Assembly (NCBI RefSeq): GCF_018294505.1
Contig: NC_057795.1
Span: forward strand, 520,195,512-520,259,511
Length of the DNA: 64,000 bases
Source of the DNA: Triticum aestivum
Taxonomy: Eukaryota > Streptophyta > Magnoliopsida > Poales > Poaceae
Reading direction: 5' to 3'
The position numbers and the translations under genes are program-made. Of this stretch, positions 33,342 through 46,114 are shown in pieces. Each line of letters begins with the position of its first letter. Position 1 is the stretch's first letter. The notes beneath the pieces were generated by a model that saw only the letters and a list, made by a program, of their open reading frames with translations, did no database searches and was not told where the DNA came from.

Positions 33342-35022
33342 ATGTCGACTGCAGGATTGAGGAATGTATCTTGCCCACCTTTGACGGTCATGAGTATCCT
33401 CGGTGGAAAGCCATGATGAAGAAGCGACTCATGTCTATGGACAGCGAACTGTGGACCGTCACCGAGATTGGTCTTACCGATCTATGCAAGATGGTGGAGG
33501 CTGATGACATTTGCAAGTATACTCTACTGAACCTCACAGCAAAGGATGTCATCTGCTCCTGCCTGTCCCGAAATCAGTTCAGGAACGTCATGCACCTCAA
33601 TCACACGAAGCTAATCTGGGACCGGCTTTCAGAGGTCTATGATAGTCATCTTAATCGTCATGATCCTTGGCTTGATGACTACAAGGAGTCTCTTAAAGAG
33701 ATGACCTTTCCACCTAAACCATCATCATCTTCACCATGCCTCATGGCAGGGGTGCTAAGGTAACTGAATGCTATCCTTCTGAAACTAGTGATGATGAATC
33801 AGGTGATGAATTTGGCCCCAGCTATGTCAAACTTGCTTCCCTTGCCACTAAACAACAAAGAGCTTTGGAAAAGATTCAAAACATGCTTAGTAAGAGCGAT
33901 GCTATGTTGGGCGAAGAAATGGATCAGTCAAAAGCTTTGGCTGAGAGTCTTCAGAGACTTCATTCCAAGTTTGACGCCCTTTAAGATCAACATAATGCTC
34001 TCTTGTTTGATCATGAGAAACTTTCTTCTGAATGTCTTCAAAGAGAGCAAGATCTTGAACAAAGATAAGAGTGGATTATGAAGTTCTTCTGAAGAAGCAC
34101 GATTCATTACTTGCTTAACAGATCAGTCCCGCTCAGGATGAATTTGAACCACCTTGCTTAAAATGCATTGAGCGTGATAACGCTCCTCTGTTGCTGAATG
34201 TCCCACTGCTGCTACTATTGCTATGTCTCCAACTACTGATGTGGTAACTAACCCCTCTTCTGAGGATACCACTACTATTGCTGATGAAAATGCTAGGTTG
34301 AAGACATTGCTTGAAACAGGGATGTATAAAAGTCTGAAAGGGCATCAGACACTTTGTGATGTCCTCAAAAAGCAGAATCTAAACCGAAACCCTAGGAAAG
34401 AGGGTGTTGGGTTCGAGAGGAAAATGAATGCTGATGGTTCCTACTGGAAGCCTGAGCAGTATCCCAAAGCCACATGGGTTGCTGCAAAGGAACCTTCAGC
34501 GGATCCGTCCACTTTATCTGGCTTTACCTATGCTAATCCTATTATCATTGATGAATCCTTTGATGCAAACTATAAACTGTTCAAAAATCAGAATGGTGAA
34601 GTGTTTGCCAGGTATATTGGTACTAACTGCAGGAATGGACCGCCAATGAAGAAGATCTGGGTTCCCAAAAGCTGTCTTGAGAATCTTCCTGTGAATGTTG
34701 TCATGACACCACCAGGGAAGAAGACAAACCCCAGATCAAAGGCGTCACATGGTCCAACGGCTTCATACGGAAATAGGACTCACCTGAGTCACCCTAACGC
34801 CAATGTTTTGCAGGGAAATCACACTCAAACTTATGAATATGAGCATGTGTCTTCAAACCGCTATGTTCACAATACTAAGAACTTTTCTGCTTATTCATAT
34901 GAGTATCATTCATCTCCTGCAAGGCTATTTGCTAGGGCTCCAAAGCCGAAATTCTCAGATGCTGCACTTAGACTCATTGCTTCTAAGCCACCCCTAAAGA
35001 TGTGGGTGGTGAAGAAGAACTA
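33342..35022 (+). pseudogene. Sire-1 gag, broken, CCHC missing
   Basis: The ATG at 33342 is followed by a one-base frameshift near 33370 into the frame reading FDGHEYPRWKAMMKKRLMSM, the usual start of this gag. It runs to 33763, where it breaks; a second block (33736-33984) reads SYVKLASLATKQQRALEKIQ. A third open block (34223-35023) is continuous and carries a KTLLETGMYKSLKGHQTLCD coiled segment and a C-terminal region like the SIRE linker. No CCHC knuckle is present, though the sister element Sire-2 has one. Structural capsid role by family; not functional here. Confidence 0.75.
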
Positions 35023-35264
35023 ACTCTCTTTTGTAGAACATTGTCTCTAGCCAGCAATCAAAGGCATCCGATATTATTGTTAAGGACCTAAAACACAAAG
35101 GGACGCATGATAAAATGACTTACTATGTATTCCACATATGAATCGCGTACCTGTCATACTGTGTGCTAACTTTCATCTATGCTGTGATAATCCAAATGTG
35201 CATCAAATGCTTATGCTTCACAACATACCTTGTGAAGCCTATCCTCCTAACTGCACTGTAGGGC

Positions 35265-38200
35265 ATGTCACCAAAAGCTTCAGAATGGATTATTGACAGC
35301 GGATGCACTAATCATATGACTGGTGATCGAAGTCTTCTCATGGACTCAACCTTACGTCCACCCGACAAGAGTCAAATCACATTTGCTGACACTGGTAAAT
35401 GCAAGGTATTGGGTGTGGGTAGAGTTGCAATCTCAAAGGATCAACACATGGATAAAGTGATGCTTGTTGAATCCCTTGGATTCAACTTAATGTCTGTCTC
35501 AATGCTTTGTGACTTAAACATGATTGTGATATTTGGAAAATATCGTTGCCTTGTACTAATGGAATCTGACAAGTCTCTAGTCTTTGAAGGGTATAGGAAA
35601 GGTGATCTATACATGGTAGATTTCTCAGCAGGTCCAGAGCTTGCCGTATGTCTTCTTGCAAAAGCTTCAGAATGCTGGCTCTGGCATCGAAGGCTGGGGC
35701 ACGCTGGCATGAGGAACTTGCACACTCTCGTCAAGAAGAAGCATGTCATAGGCATCGAAGGTGTCAAGTTCAAGAAAGATCATTTGTGTGGCGCTTGCGA
35801 AGCTGGGAAGATGACAAGGGCCAAGCACCCCTCAAAGACAATCTTGACAACATCTCAACCCTTCGAGCTGCTACACATGGACTTATTTGGACCTACTCAC
35901 TACTCCACCCTCACAACAACGGCGTGTCTCTATGGCTTCGTCATTGTTGATGACTACTCAAGATATACATGGGTGCACATAATTCTCTACAAGACTGAAG
36001 TACAAGATGTCTTCAGACGATTCGCCAATCGAGCAATGAACAACTATGGCGTCAAGATCAAGCATATCAGAAGTGATAACGGCACTGAATTCAAGAACAC
36101 CGGCCTTGATCTTTATCTGGATACAATGGGAATCACTCATGAATTTTCTGCTCCATACACACCTCAGCAAAACGGCATTGTAGAGCGCAAGAACAGAACC
36201 CTCATCGAGATGGCTCGAACAATGCTTGACGAGTACAAGACACCAAGAAAATTCTGGCCTGAAGCCATTGATACAGCTTGTCACATCATCAACCGTGTCT
36301 ACATCCATAAGCTTCTAGGCAAAACATCCTATGAGCTCCTTACTGGCAAGAAGCCAAATGTCAGCTACTTCAGAGTCTTTGGAGCTAGGTGCTGGATCAA
36401 GGATCCCCATCACAAGTCAAAATTTGAACCCAAAGCTCACGAAGGCTTCATGCTTGGCTATGGAAAGGATTCACACTCTTACAGAGTTTTCAACCTCTTC
36501 CACTACAAAATCATTGAAACAGTGGATGTGCGATTTGATGAAACCAATGGTTCACAACAAGAGCTCCTGCCAAGCACACTTGATGAAGCTCCTTCCAGTG
36601 AATCTATCAAGCTGATGGGAACTGGTGAGATCATGCCCTTTGAAGCACAGCCTGAAGAGGAACTTATCATTTCTGCACCAAACCAACCTGAAGACAATGC
36701 TCAGACCGAAGACAATACTTCCAATGATGACAATGATCAGCATGAGCAAGGTCTTCGTCCAGTTCATCCTCGTGTTGCAAATGAAGTACAAATTGAGAAG
36801 ATAATTGATAGCATCAACGCACCTGGTCCTCTTACTCGATCAAGAGCAACACAGTTAGCAAACTTCTATGGGCATTTTTCATTTTTATCAATATCTGAAC
36901 CCAAGAAAGCTGCTGAAGCCTTTATGGAACCTGAATGGATTCAAGCCATGCAAGAAGAACTTCAACAGTTCGAGCTGAATAATGTTTGGGAACTGGTCAA
37001 GCGCCCTGACCCTCGCAAGCATAACATAATTGGCACAAAATGGATATATCGGAACAAACAAGATGAGCATGGTCAAGTCATCAGAAACAAAGCACGTCTT
37101 GTGGCTCAAGGATATACTCAAGTTGAAGGAATTGACTTCGATGAAACATTTGCTCCTGTTGCTAGGCTTGAAGCTATTCGCATACTACTAGCCTATGCGA
37201 GTCACCACAACATCCTGCTATATCAAATGGATGTGAAAAGTGCTTCCTCAATGGCAATATTGAAGAAGAAGTGTATGTTGCTCAACCACCTGGCTTTGAA
37301 GATCCAAAACATCCTGATATGGTGTACAAACTCAACAAAGCAATGTATGGTCTCAAACAAGCTCCTCGCGCTTGGTATGATACAATCAAAGATTTCCTGA
37401 AGAGCAAGGGCTTCAGACCAGGATCTCTAGATCCCACACTCTTCACGAAAACATATGATGGCGAACTGTTTGTGTGCCAAATATATGTGGATGATATTAT
37501 CTTCGGCTGCACCAACCAGAAGTATAGTGATGAGTTTGGATACATGATGCAAGAGCAATATCAGATGTCCATGATGGGTGAGCTGAAGTTCTTCCTTGGT
37601 CTTCAAATTCGCCAGCAAAGAAATGGCGTCTTCATATCTCAAGAAAAATATCTCAAAGACTACCTGAAGAAGTTCGGCATGCAAGATTGCAAAGGTTATA
37701 CGACGCCAATGCCAGCCAAACACCACCTTGGTCCCGACGACAATGGTAAAGAGTTTGATCAAAAGGTATACCACTCCATGATTGGTTCTTTACTTTATCT
37801 ATGTGCATCTAGGCCAGATATTATGCTTAGTGTTTGCATGTGTGCTCGATTCCAAGCGGCACCAAAGGAATCGCATCACTTAGTTGTGAAGCGAATTCTT
37901 CGATATTTGGCTTACACCCCAACACTCGGATTATGGTATCCAAGGGGCTCAAGGTTTGACCTAGTTGGATTCTCGGATGCTGATTATGCTGGTGACAAGG
38001 TGGATCGCAAGTCAACATCAGGAACATGTCACTTTCTGGGACGATCACTTGTCTGTTGGTCTTCAAAGAAGCAGAACTGTGTATCACTCTCAACTGCTGA
38101 ATCTGAATACATTGCTGCTGGATCCTGTTGTGCTCAGCTTCTATGGATGAAGCAAACTCTCAAGGACTATGGCATCAACCTGAAACAAGTACCTCTCTTC

Positions 38201-38437
38201 TGCGACAACGAAAGTACCATCAAGATAGCCAACAATCCAGTTCAGCACTCGAAGACAAAGCACATTGAAATTCGTCATCATTTTCTCAGAGATCATGTCA
38301 TGAAGACAGATATTGACATCATTCACGTCAACACAGAAGAACAACCGGCAGATATCTTTACAAAGCCCTTGGATGAGAAAAGGTTTTGCAAGTTACGGTG
38401 TGAGCTAAATATCTTGGAATCCTCTAATGTCCTGTGA
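35265..38437 (+). pseudogene. Sire-1 pol, one frameshift
   Basis: An almost intact pol. Protease: [14 protein letters not shown] near 35285. Pre-integrase: [14 protein letters not shown] near 35680. Integrase: [16 protein letters not shown] and the catalytic E in NGIVERKN (35870-36190). RT: starts near 36920, with QMDVKSA at 37225 and YVDDIIFG at 37482. RNase H: GFSDADYAGD and LSTAESEYIA (37965-38115). A single lost T near 37243, just after QMDVKSA, shifts the frame; the rest, to the stop at 38435-38437, is open. This is the least damaged pol in the window. Confidence 0.9.
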
Positions 38438-39228
38438 TCAGGCACACATCCTAACACTTATGCATGTTGATGACTTAGATGTGCAACACACGAAGTAAGG
38501 TATATCTTCAATCAATGAAGACTTACACTCTAAGTGTGAATACATTAACATGGAATTTGACTTCGGAGCGCCACGATAATTGTGCGCCGTGTCTGGGTCT
38601 AATACTTCCTATACGGTGGGTAACGCCACCATCAAATTTCTCTGTTTGAAGTGTTTCACTCATGGCGTTACTTTTGCAAAGACTTCGCATTTGGTTTGTC
38701 TTCAGTTTCAATTTATCTTCATGATTTTCTGCGCTATGATGATTTGATTGCATATATATATATACTAGCATTCTGTCCTCTACAGCATTCACTTATAGCT
38801 ATGTCTTCAAGTTGAATCTTTTGAACTAAGTGAATGTGATCGGACCCTAACCCCTCTATGCTTTCTATCTCAAACTCTATCTGTCCAAATCATATGCATT
38901 CTATTGAAACTGTCGAATGTCTTCTTTGCGTCCTAGTCAGCAGAAGACACAGAGACAAACATCAAGTCCTATTTAAATGATTCATCTTTATTGTCGATAT
39001 CTGGAGAAGCCGGAATGAACATCCGACAAACTTGGCGGGCGTGGGAACGTGGGACAACTCTAAGTATGTTGCATGCTTGCCACGTGTCCCACGGATGTGA
39101 ATAGACAGGGGCACCCGCGTAATTGCGCTGTGCTGCACACCTACTTATAAATACGTGTCCCCCGCGGTCAAGAAAACCTTCTTCCATCTCTCCACCTCGT
39201 CAAAACCCTAGCACCACCGCTAGCTCTC
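38438..39228 (+). promoter_or_regulatory. Spacer with internal promoter of Sire-1 accessory ORF
   Basis: This non-coding spacer follows pol. It contains an AT repeat (catatatatatatactag near 38750) and a TATA box, tataaata, at 39146-39153, with cacgtgtccc near 39080, about 75 bp before the first ATG (39229). It probably drives a separate transcript for the accessory ORF. Confidence 0.5.
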
Positions 39229-42200
39229 GATGACGCCGGCAATGAAGCGTTTAGCTGCCGCGCCTTCTCCGACGCCGTCCTCACGCCGGCCGCGGACATC
39301 GTCCTCTCCGCCGTCGCCGTAGGTGTCCTCCGTCGCCAAGTTAGGGCACGGTGGGCTGAACTGCTCGGTCTCCTATTCATCCCTTCCAGCAGTTCTTCGT
39401 GCGGTAATTATAACTCTATTTTTACCACCTTTTTGATCTTCATAGATTCATCCTATTTACCGAAAGTGGTTTCTACCTACTCAATGTTAGATCTATTCTG
39501 TCTGCATCTCATAATGCCTAGTCTATTCACTTAGATTTCCTATCTAGTTTGATTCCTCACTTGTACTTATTCACGGATTGGTACAAATCTGGAACCAACT
39601 CACCTCATATAAGTGAATGTCTTCGCATCATGAGGTCAATGTCTTCAAACTGATTTATCTTCAAAATCTTCTGAGAATGCATATGACCTCTTCCCCTTCC
39701 CTCGCATCTCTAATGCTGTCACAGGTACATGTCCGTGGGAGAATCCCTAGGTTCTCATAGTTTGCATTCGTTTGCAGAATTCTTACAGCAACACATTGAT
39801 TCTCCTGAAGCCAGTTCCTGTCTGACCAGCAAGCGAAAGCCTTTGAAGCCTTTGAACATATTGAAACCGTTCAGTTTGAAGTTCATGGCTATGGAGAATC
39901 TGTTAGGAAGGGTGGCAGACAGTGTCGTGGGGGAAATTCAAAGGATCTGCCTGATGATCTGGCAGAAATGTATAAAACAGATCCTGAAGAAGATTACAAT
40001 CAGCGCAAGACTCGAATCCAATGGATTTGACGCTATTGGGCTGAATAGTGGTACAAGTACAAGTTCGTCACCCAGGAGTACGCAGAGAAAAACGCTATCA
40101 AGAGCCCTTGGGGTGATATTCTCTATCGAGGCCTTCCCCCCAAGAACAAAACTGAAGCCATTGCGCAAGAATTCTATCCTTGCATGGTCCATGGACCACA
40201 GCCTAAAGAAGTCGACCCATCATCATTGCTCTGGTGTCGTGACGACAATCTCTTCAACCGCAACCTCCAGTTTGCTAAGGCTTCGGCAGAGGAAAACAAG
40301 AAGTGATGGGGATTAGACTTCAATCCTGGCCCCTCTGCTCCCCGTGAGGATGGCACACGTGAAGCTGAAGAAAATAGAATTGGCCCCTTTGCAAACCTTG
40401 ATGGTCTCATCTCCTACATCAAGGTACAAGGTGCCAAAGTGGATCATTCAGACAATGATGCTGATTCTGATGAAGCCCCAGCTCCTACTCCAAGGCCGCA
40501 GAAGCCAAAGAAGATTAAGGCTTCATCATCAGTTGCACCTCCAAAAGCTTCTCGTGTGAAGCCACTGGCCACTGCACCTCCTGAAGTTAGTGTGCAGTCT
40601 GAAGATCTTTCCCGCATCTCCAAGAAGACGGAGAAGAAAAAGAAAATCGTCAAGAGAACTGATCTGGCTCTGACTCCTGCTGCTATTCTGCATGAAGAGC
40701 CCATTGATCTATCCAGTGATGAAGATCTTGCTGATGATGCCCTTGAGCAACTGATAAAGAGCAAGGAAGAAGCAGAAATCTTCAACAACTTGCCTCTCTT
40801 TGACGTGGCCATCATCCATAACTTCATTGATGAGTGGTTAGACACCCCCAATCTAAGCTTTGAAGATTTGCAGCTTCCCATTGGCCTCAGCGTCTCTTTC
40901 AATGGCGCCATTGCTTCTGAGCTAGCTCTTGCTCAGCGCATTGTTGAGCTGAAGAACAAAATTGATTATGAGAAGGCTGAATTCAAGAAGCATGTGGCAA
41001 AGCTCAGTGTTCAAGACGTCAGAGACTTCAAGGTCATGCTTCATGAGCTTAAAGAAGCTTTTCTAAAGAAGCACCAAGAAGCTCAAGGCTCTCGTGAGCG
41101 CATGAAGAGATTGGTTGATAAGTGTATGCTTGCCAACAATGAGGCTGAGAAGCGCAAGTCACTTGGCCGTCCTGGCATTGACCCCAGGATGGGTGCAAAG
41201 AAAAAGAAAAAGGTTCCTACTGACCAGCCTGCACCTTCAAGCCAAGAAGCCCCTCGCATTATCTTCCCGAGCAGCATTACTGGCTCGAAGCCAAAGGTCA
41301 CCACAACCGCTTCAGAACAGAAGAAGACGAGGGCTGCCGAGGCTGAAGCTAGAAAGAGGAAGAACACTGAAGCCTCTGATGCCGCTCCCTCCAAGAAGAA
41401 GCGCAAGACCAAGAAGAGTCGGGCTGCTCCCACAGAGCCCCTTGTTGTTGAACCCATCTCAGTGGTTCGTCCTTCATCTGCATCCCAAGAACTTCGCATG
41501 ACTGTTCATGAGCCTTCTTCCACAGAGGCTCCTGAAGATGAAGATATACCAGTAGCTGAACCCACCGCTGTTGAAGACATTGGTCATCATGACAATGTTG
41601 AAGATGATGAAGTTCTTCCTCAGATCGAATATAATGTGGTACCATCGCCTGTTTGTACGCACAACGAAAACATCAGCATTGGTCGTCCTCTGACGCCAAT
41701 TGCTCATGATGCATCATGGACTGATCACCCACAACAACAAGACTCCCCCAGTACTCCCCTACAACAACAAACCACACCATCCGTCCAAGTTGAAGAGGAT
41801 GAGGACCTGCCCACTCCATCTCCAAAGGCGTCGCCTGTACTACAAAGGCTTCGCAAAGGACTAAGGCCTCAAGCCCCTCTTCCAAGCGTTCCAGAAGGAG
41901 AAGTGCACCGTCAACCTGTTGCACGTCAAGTGTTCTCTGAAGCCACTCCGACTGTGAATGTCTCTGTGTCTGAAGCACAAGCTGCTGAAGACAATCCGGC
42001 TGCATCAGCCGATGAGGAACGTCAAGAAGAACGTGTCCAAACCCCCCATGCCTGAAGAAAGAGTTCATGAAGTGAATGTGTCTGTGCCTGACCCTCCAGC
42101 TCCTCAAGTGGAGGTTGAAAATCCTGAAGCTGCCACAACCAACGCAAGTGAAGCCGTCGACGTTGTCATGGCTGAAGATAATGTGGAGGTTGAACCAACC

Positions 42201-44035
42201 AGTGTGCCTTAAGCTAATGAGGCCACTACACCTGAAGCTAATGAGGCAACTGCTCCTGAAGCACCTGTTGTGCAGCCTGAAGCCTCAGTTGCTGCCACTA
42301 CTCCTGTTCCGCCACCACGACCCTATACAATCGAGCAAGCATACAACCATGGCGAGCTAATCACAGTAAGATGGCCCATTCTAGTCCCTCCTCCTAATGT
42401 CTCTGGTCCTCAATTTGACTATCACATTGAGCATAGGCCTCAGGTCCAGAAGCCCAAGCCAAGACTACCAAGGTTTCCAGGTACTGCAAACTCACCAGGG
42501 TCTTTCAATGCAAATGGCTTCAAGAGCCACAACACATTCTTTGACAGCTCGAAGAACCCCTACACGAAGCCAAGAATATCATCAGATCGGTTCTGGAGTC
42601 ATCAGCAGTGAAGCTATTACTCCTGTGTTCTGTATGATCAAGGGCGCATTTTCCCTCATATGCGCCTTGACACTGAAGCCATTACTGGACTGCCCTGCTT
42701 AGAAGAAGCACTTGACTGCTTTCGTGATGCTGGGCTGCTCAGTTTTGTCACAGATAAAGAACACTGGAATGAAGAGCTATTGCTTCAATTCTATGCTACT
42801 CTGCACATTCGCGGATACAACAGAGATATCAAGACATGGATTCTAGAGTGGATGACAGGAAATGTTCATCATGAAGCCAAAGCTCTTGACATCATTGAGC
42901 TTACAGGCCTATCCACTCCCGGAGAACTCTATGAACCTGGTTGTCAAAATCACCGCAATGCTCTGGAAAGCATCTTCCATAAGCCTGAACCAATATGAGT
43001 CAGATGTTGAGCATGATGAAGCCTTTGCCACGTGATGCTGAATATCCAACAGAGTTCTTTGTTGAAGACCTTGAGTATCTGCCACGCACCATATATCACA
43101 TCATCAGGCGAACTCTATGGCCTATCAAAGGACATTCATCAGCGGCAAAGCTTGAAGGAGCTATGAAGACTTTGGTCTTCTACACTCTCAATGGCATCAG
43201 CTTCAATGCGCAAGACTTCTTCATCAGGCAACTGGCTGCATCTAGATCTGATCTGTTTGGTCTGAAGTTTTATGCTCCATGGGTCATGCGCCTCATCAAG
43301 CGACACTCATCTGTCAACTATCAACCTTCTGCTCGCAATCATGTGATTTTTCTACCAGAGGTTGATATGTCAGTTGAAGCTATATACCTTGAACCTGCCA
43401 AGAAGCCTCTTTGTCTTCAGAATGCCGAGCACCAAAGCTTCACTCAACCCATTGAAGGTGTTCAAGCAGCAACACGAATCTATCCATTGGCTGGAAATAC
43501 TCGTCTGCCTCATCGAGCACCTACTGAAGCCACTGAAAGCACCATTGCCCAAAGGCCTCGGAAGCGTTCTCGCGTTCTCAATGACCGAGAACTTCTTGTG
43601 GCCCTTCATCAGAAACAGGATAAACATCACTTTTGGCTCAAAAGACAGATGCAAAGTCTCTTGGTGGATGTCAATCGCATTCGTAACCTTGACACCAAGA
43701 ATGCCTTTGTTGCTCATGAAACTTGCCGGTGATCATGGAAGAGCCTGACCCTGCTTAGTGCTGAAGCAGATCTTCAAGACGATGGCTTCAATGAACGATT
43801 CCAGTTTGACTCCACTCCTCCACGGACTGCTGTCCTACATCGTACTCCATCTCTTGAAGACTCTGAATATTCTTCCTCCGCGGCAACTGTCAATGCCAGA
43901 GTGATCGATGACGAAGATGATGCTACTTCAGCACCTCCTACTTCTGCACGCATCGACACTGCACCAAGTTCGTCTGCACCGCCAAACGACAACGACAACC
44001 CTGCTGCTTCAACTAATCCTCATGAGGACGAGTAG
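39229..44035 (+). pseudogene. Sire-1 accessory ORF (env-like position), broken
   Basis: A first frame opens at ATG 39229 (MTPAMKRLAAAPSP) and stops early. A putative intron (gtaatt near 39405 to cacag at 39722) leads to an exon that, in mixed frames, reads DLPDDLAEMYKTDPEEDYNQ, then the long frame 40439-42055 (acidic, serine/proline/lysine-rich, with NFIDEWLDTPNLSF). Frameshifts or stops lie near 39760, 40300, 42050, 42210, 42600 and 42995. The last long frame (42995-43732) carries TIYHIIRRTLWPI and FFIRQLAASRSD. It ends at TAG 44033-44035. The position matches the env-like ORF of SIRE elements, but no signal peptide or membrane segment is obvious. Function unknown. Confidence 0.65.
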
Positions 44036-44563
44036 ATGCTCTATGTCTTCAAACCTTTTTGGTCATTACTGACAAAAGGGGGAGAAGCGTATGAGTTTGA
44101 TAGTCTTCAAGAGGGTTCATATGGGCGGTTGCATTATATTTTTGCCTCGTGCTTACAACTCTTGCCTTTTAAAACATTTGGTTCTTTGAGTTGTAACACC
44201 TAAACTTGATGGTCGTCTGCTACTTATTTGCTTTACTGTGATGCGATGATAAATTCCGCATGTGCGATGATAACTTCCGCACTTAGATCATCCTGCAGAC
44301 GTCCATTTTTCATTAATGCATGTCATCCTATATGCTATATCATTTCATGCATGATGAATTATCTTCATAAGTTGAAGTGGATCTCCACAAGTACAACCTG
44401 CCATGTGCATTTGCATTCCAAAAGCAAAATTACTTATATGCACATCTTCAGGGGGAGCCCTTGCTACTTATGAAGACAATTTCCTATCCTTTACAATTTC
44501 ACATACTTTATCCCCGTTGAAAACTTCAACCAGTTTGTCATCAATCACCAAAAAGGGGGAGAT
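44036..44563 (+). promoter_or_regulatory. Sire-1 3' UTR and polypurine tract
   Basis: Three purine tracts of the ggggagNN kind are present: 44074-44084, 44451-44457 and the one abutting the 3' LTR, aaaaagggggagat (44550-44563). The last is the expected plus-strand primer site. Confidence 0.8.
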
Positions 44564-45892
44564 TGTAAGTGCATCTAGTGCCACCCCTAGTTGGTTTTGG
44601 AGTATTGACGACAAAGTTGGTTGAGGGACTAATGCGTTTGTGAGAATTGCAGGATAACGCAGGTAGTGTCCCTCATTGATTCAGTTTACCTACCGGAGAT
44701 GACCCCTAAAAATGTATGAAGACATTGAAGACAATGGTGGTATGAGAAGATATTCATATTGAAGACTATGACATGAGAAACATTGTGTGAAGACTATGGA
44801 GCGCGAAGACTGTGTGGTTTCGTTGTTTCCTTTTCTTCTTTGTTGAGTCATAGGAACCGCCGTACTGTTAAGTGGGGTCCAAGTGAACAAAGTCAGAGTG
44901 ACTGAAGTGATGCTCAACCCAAATCCTATGTCTTCGAGCGAAGACAATGAGAGCAAATCTTATCCAGAGTTGGATGAGTCAGCTTTGCTTGTAGCCCAAG
45001 TAAAGTTGCCGTGTGTGTTTGAAATCTGACCGTTGGAACACGTGTCAGTTCCTTAGTGACCCAGGGTCATTTCGGACATATCAGGTCGGGTTGCCTTGTG
45101 GCTATAAATAGCCCACCCCCTACACCATAAATTGGTGGCTGCTCAGAGTTAGTATACGGCTTTTGTCGTTTTGAGAGCAACCCACCTTGAAGCCTTTGAG
45201 AGAGAGAAATCCTTGCGAGGACAAAGCCCAAACACCCAGAGCCAAAGAGTGTTGGGCATCACTCTTTCTGTCTGTGTGACCTGAAGACTTATTACACTTG
45301 AGGACTGTGCATCCTCCAGCCGGTTAGGCGTCGCGTTCTGAGCATCCAAGAGTCATTGTGGATTGCCGGGTGAACGAAGTCTGTGATGGTTTGGAAGTCT
45401 ACCTTGAAGACTTACCAGAGTGATTGGGCAAGGACTAAGTGTCCTCAGCTCAAGGGGAATAAGGTGAAGACACGGTCTTCTGAGTTGAATCTCAGCCTCC
45501 CTAACCAGACGTACAGTTGTCACAGCAACTGGAACTGGTCCAACAAATCCCGTGTCTTCAACAAGCGACTGGTTCTATCCCTTTCCATCCTTTACTTAAG
45601 TTTGTCTTCATGAAGTCATTGCTTATCTATATTATCTAATTGACTTCATTGCTTGACTACTATTGTTGATTGGCTTCATACTATCTTCCATCCTGATCCT
45701 ACTACCTAGCTGCTATTAGTCTTCGTACGTTAACACTATTGCATACTTGACTATGGCTTGCTTGTTGTAGTTTATCTTCCGCTGCATATCAATTAGGTTA
45801 TTTCTATTGTTTGTCTTCGAAACTTCCACGTTTTGAAGACTTTGATAAAAATCGCCTATTCACCCCCCTCTAGTCAATAACTAGCACTTTCA
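44564..45892 (+). repeat. Sire-1 3' LTR
   Basis: It starts tgtaagtgcatc and ends ctagcactttca, 1329 bp. The TATA box is at 45103-45110. Confidence 0.95.
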
Positions 45893-45897
45893 AGCAC
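45893..45897. repeat. Target-site duplication of Sire-1 (right)
   Basis: This is the second agcac copy. Confidence 0.95.
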
Positions 45898-46114
45898 CGA
45901 GGAGGAAGACGAGGTGGAGGACGAAGGTGAGACGGAGGCGCCAGAAGATGGGACGGGCGACCAGCCTCAGCTCGACCGCGCCTCCAGCAACGAACCGCGT
46001 CCGGAGAAGGCGACTGCCGCCGGAGACGATCAAGCCAAGACTGCTGAGCCGGCCGCCCCGGCGCCTGACACCGCCGTCTCCTCCGACCCTCCGAACCCGG
46101 ATGCCACCTCCTAG

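Larger units (their letters stand above)
31942..45892 (+). mobile_element. Sire-1: SIRE/Maximus-type copia, 13.95 kb
   Basis: The element has a 5' LTR at 31942-33275, PBS at 33278, gag-pol at 33342-38437, a spacer with an internal TATA box, an accessory ORF region at 39229-44035, polypurine tract at 44550-44563 and a 3' LTR at 44564-45892. Great length and an extra ORF downstream of pol are marks of the SIRE lineage; the size fits Maximus of Triticeae. About 12 substitutions and several indels were counted between LTRs over the first 550 bp, about 2 percent. Confidence 0.93.
28363..46114 (+). pseudogene. Gypsy-T antisense accessory gene (aORF), broken
   Basis: Six exons fit on the plus strand: 28363-29280, 29358-29782, 29859-30615, 30785-30869, 31021-31287 and 31372-31941 continuing at 45898-46114 after Sire-1. 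All five introns (77, 76, 169, 151 and 84 bp) have GT-AG ends and phases that keep the frame. The N-terminal part (RSHLMRGLGLPASGFFCSFL, LTPNTVVLLAAFATLCEGFL) resembles the 'putative gypsy type transposon' domain (Transposase_28, PF04195). The middle is basic and proline-rich, then alanine/glutamate-rich and coiled-coil-like (exons 3-5), and the end is acidic. Damage: TAG at 28780, TGA at 28807, and a one-base frameshift at about 31650-31690. Function is unknown; antisense ORFs of this type are known in grass Tat elements. Confidence 0.75.

Noticed and set aside
39229..44035. A true envelope glycoprotein in Sire-1
   Set aside because: The position fits the env-like ORF of SIRE elements, but I see no signal peptide, cleavage site or membrane anchor; the protein is charged and low complexity.
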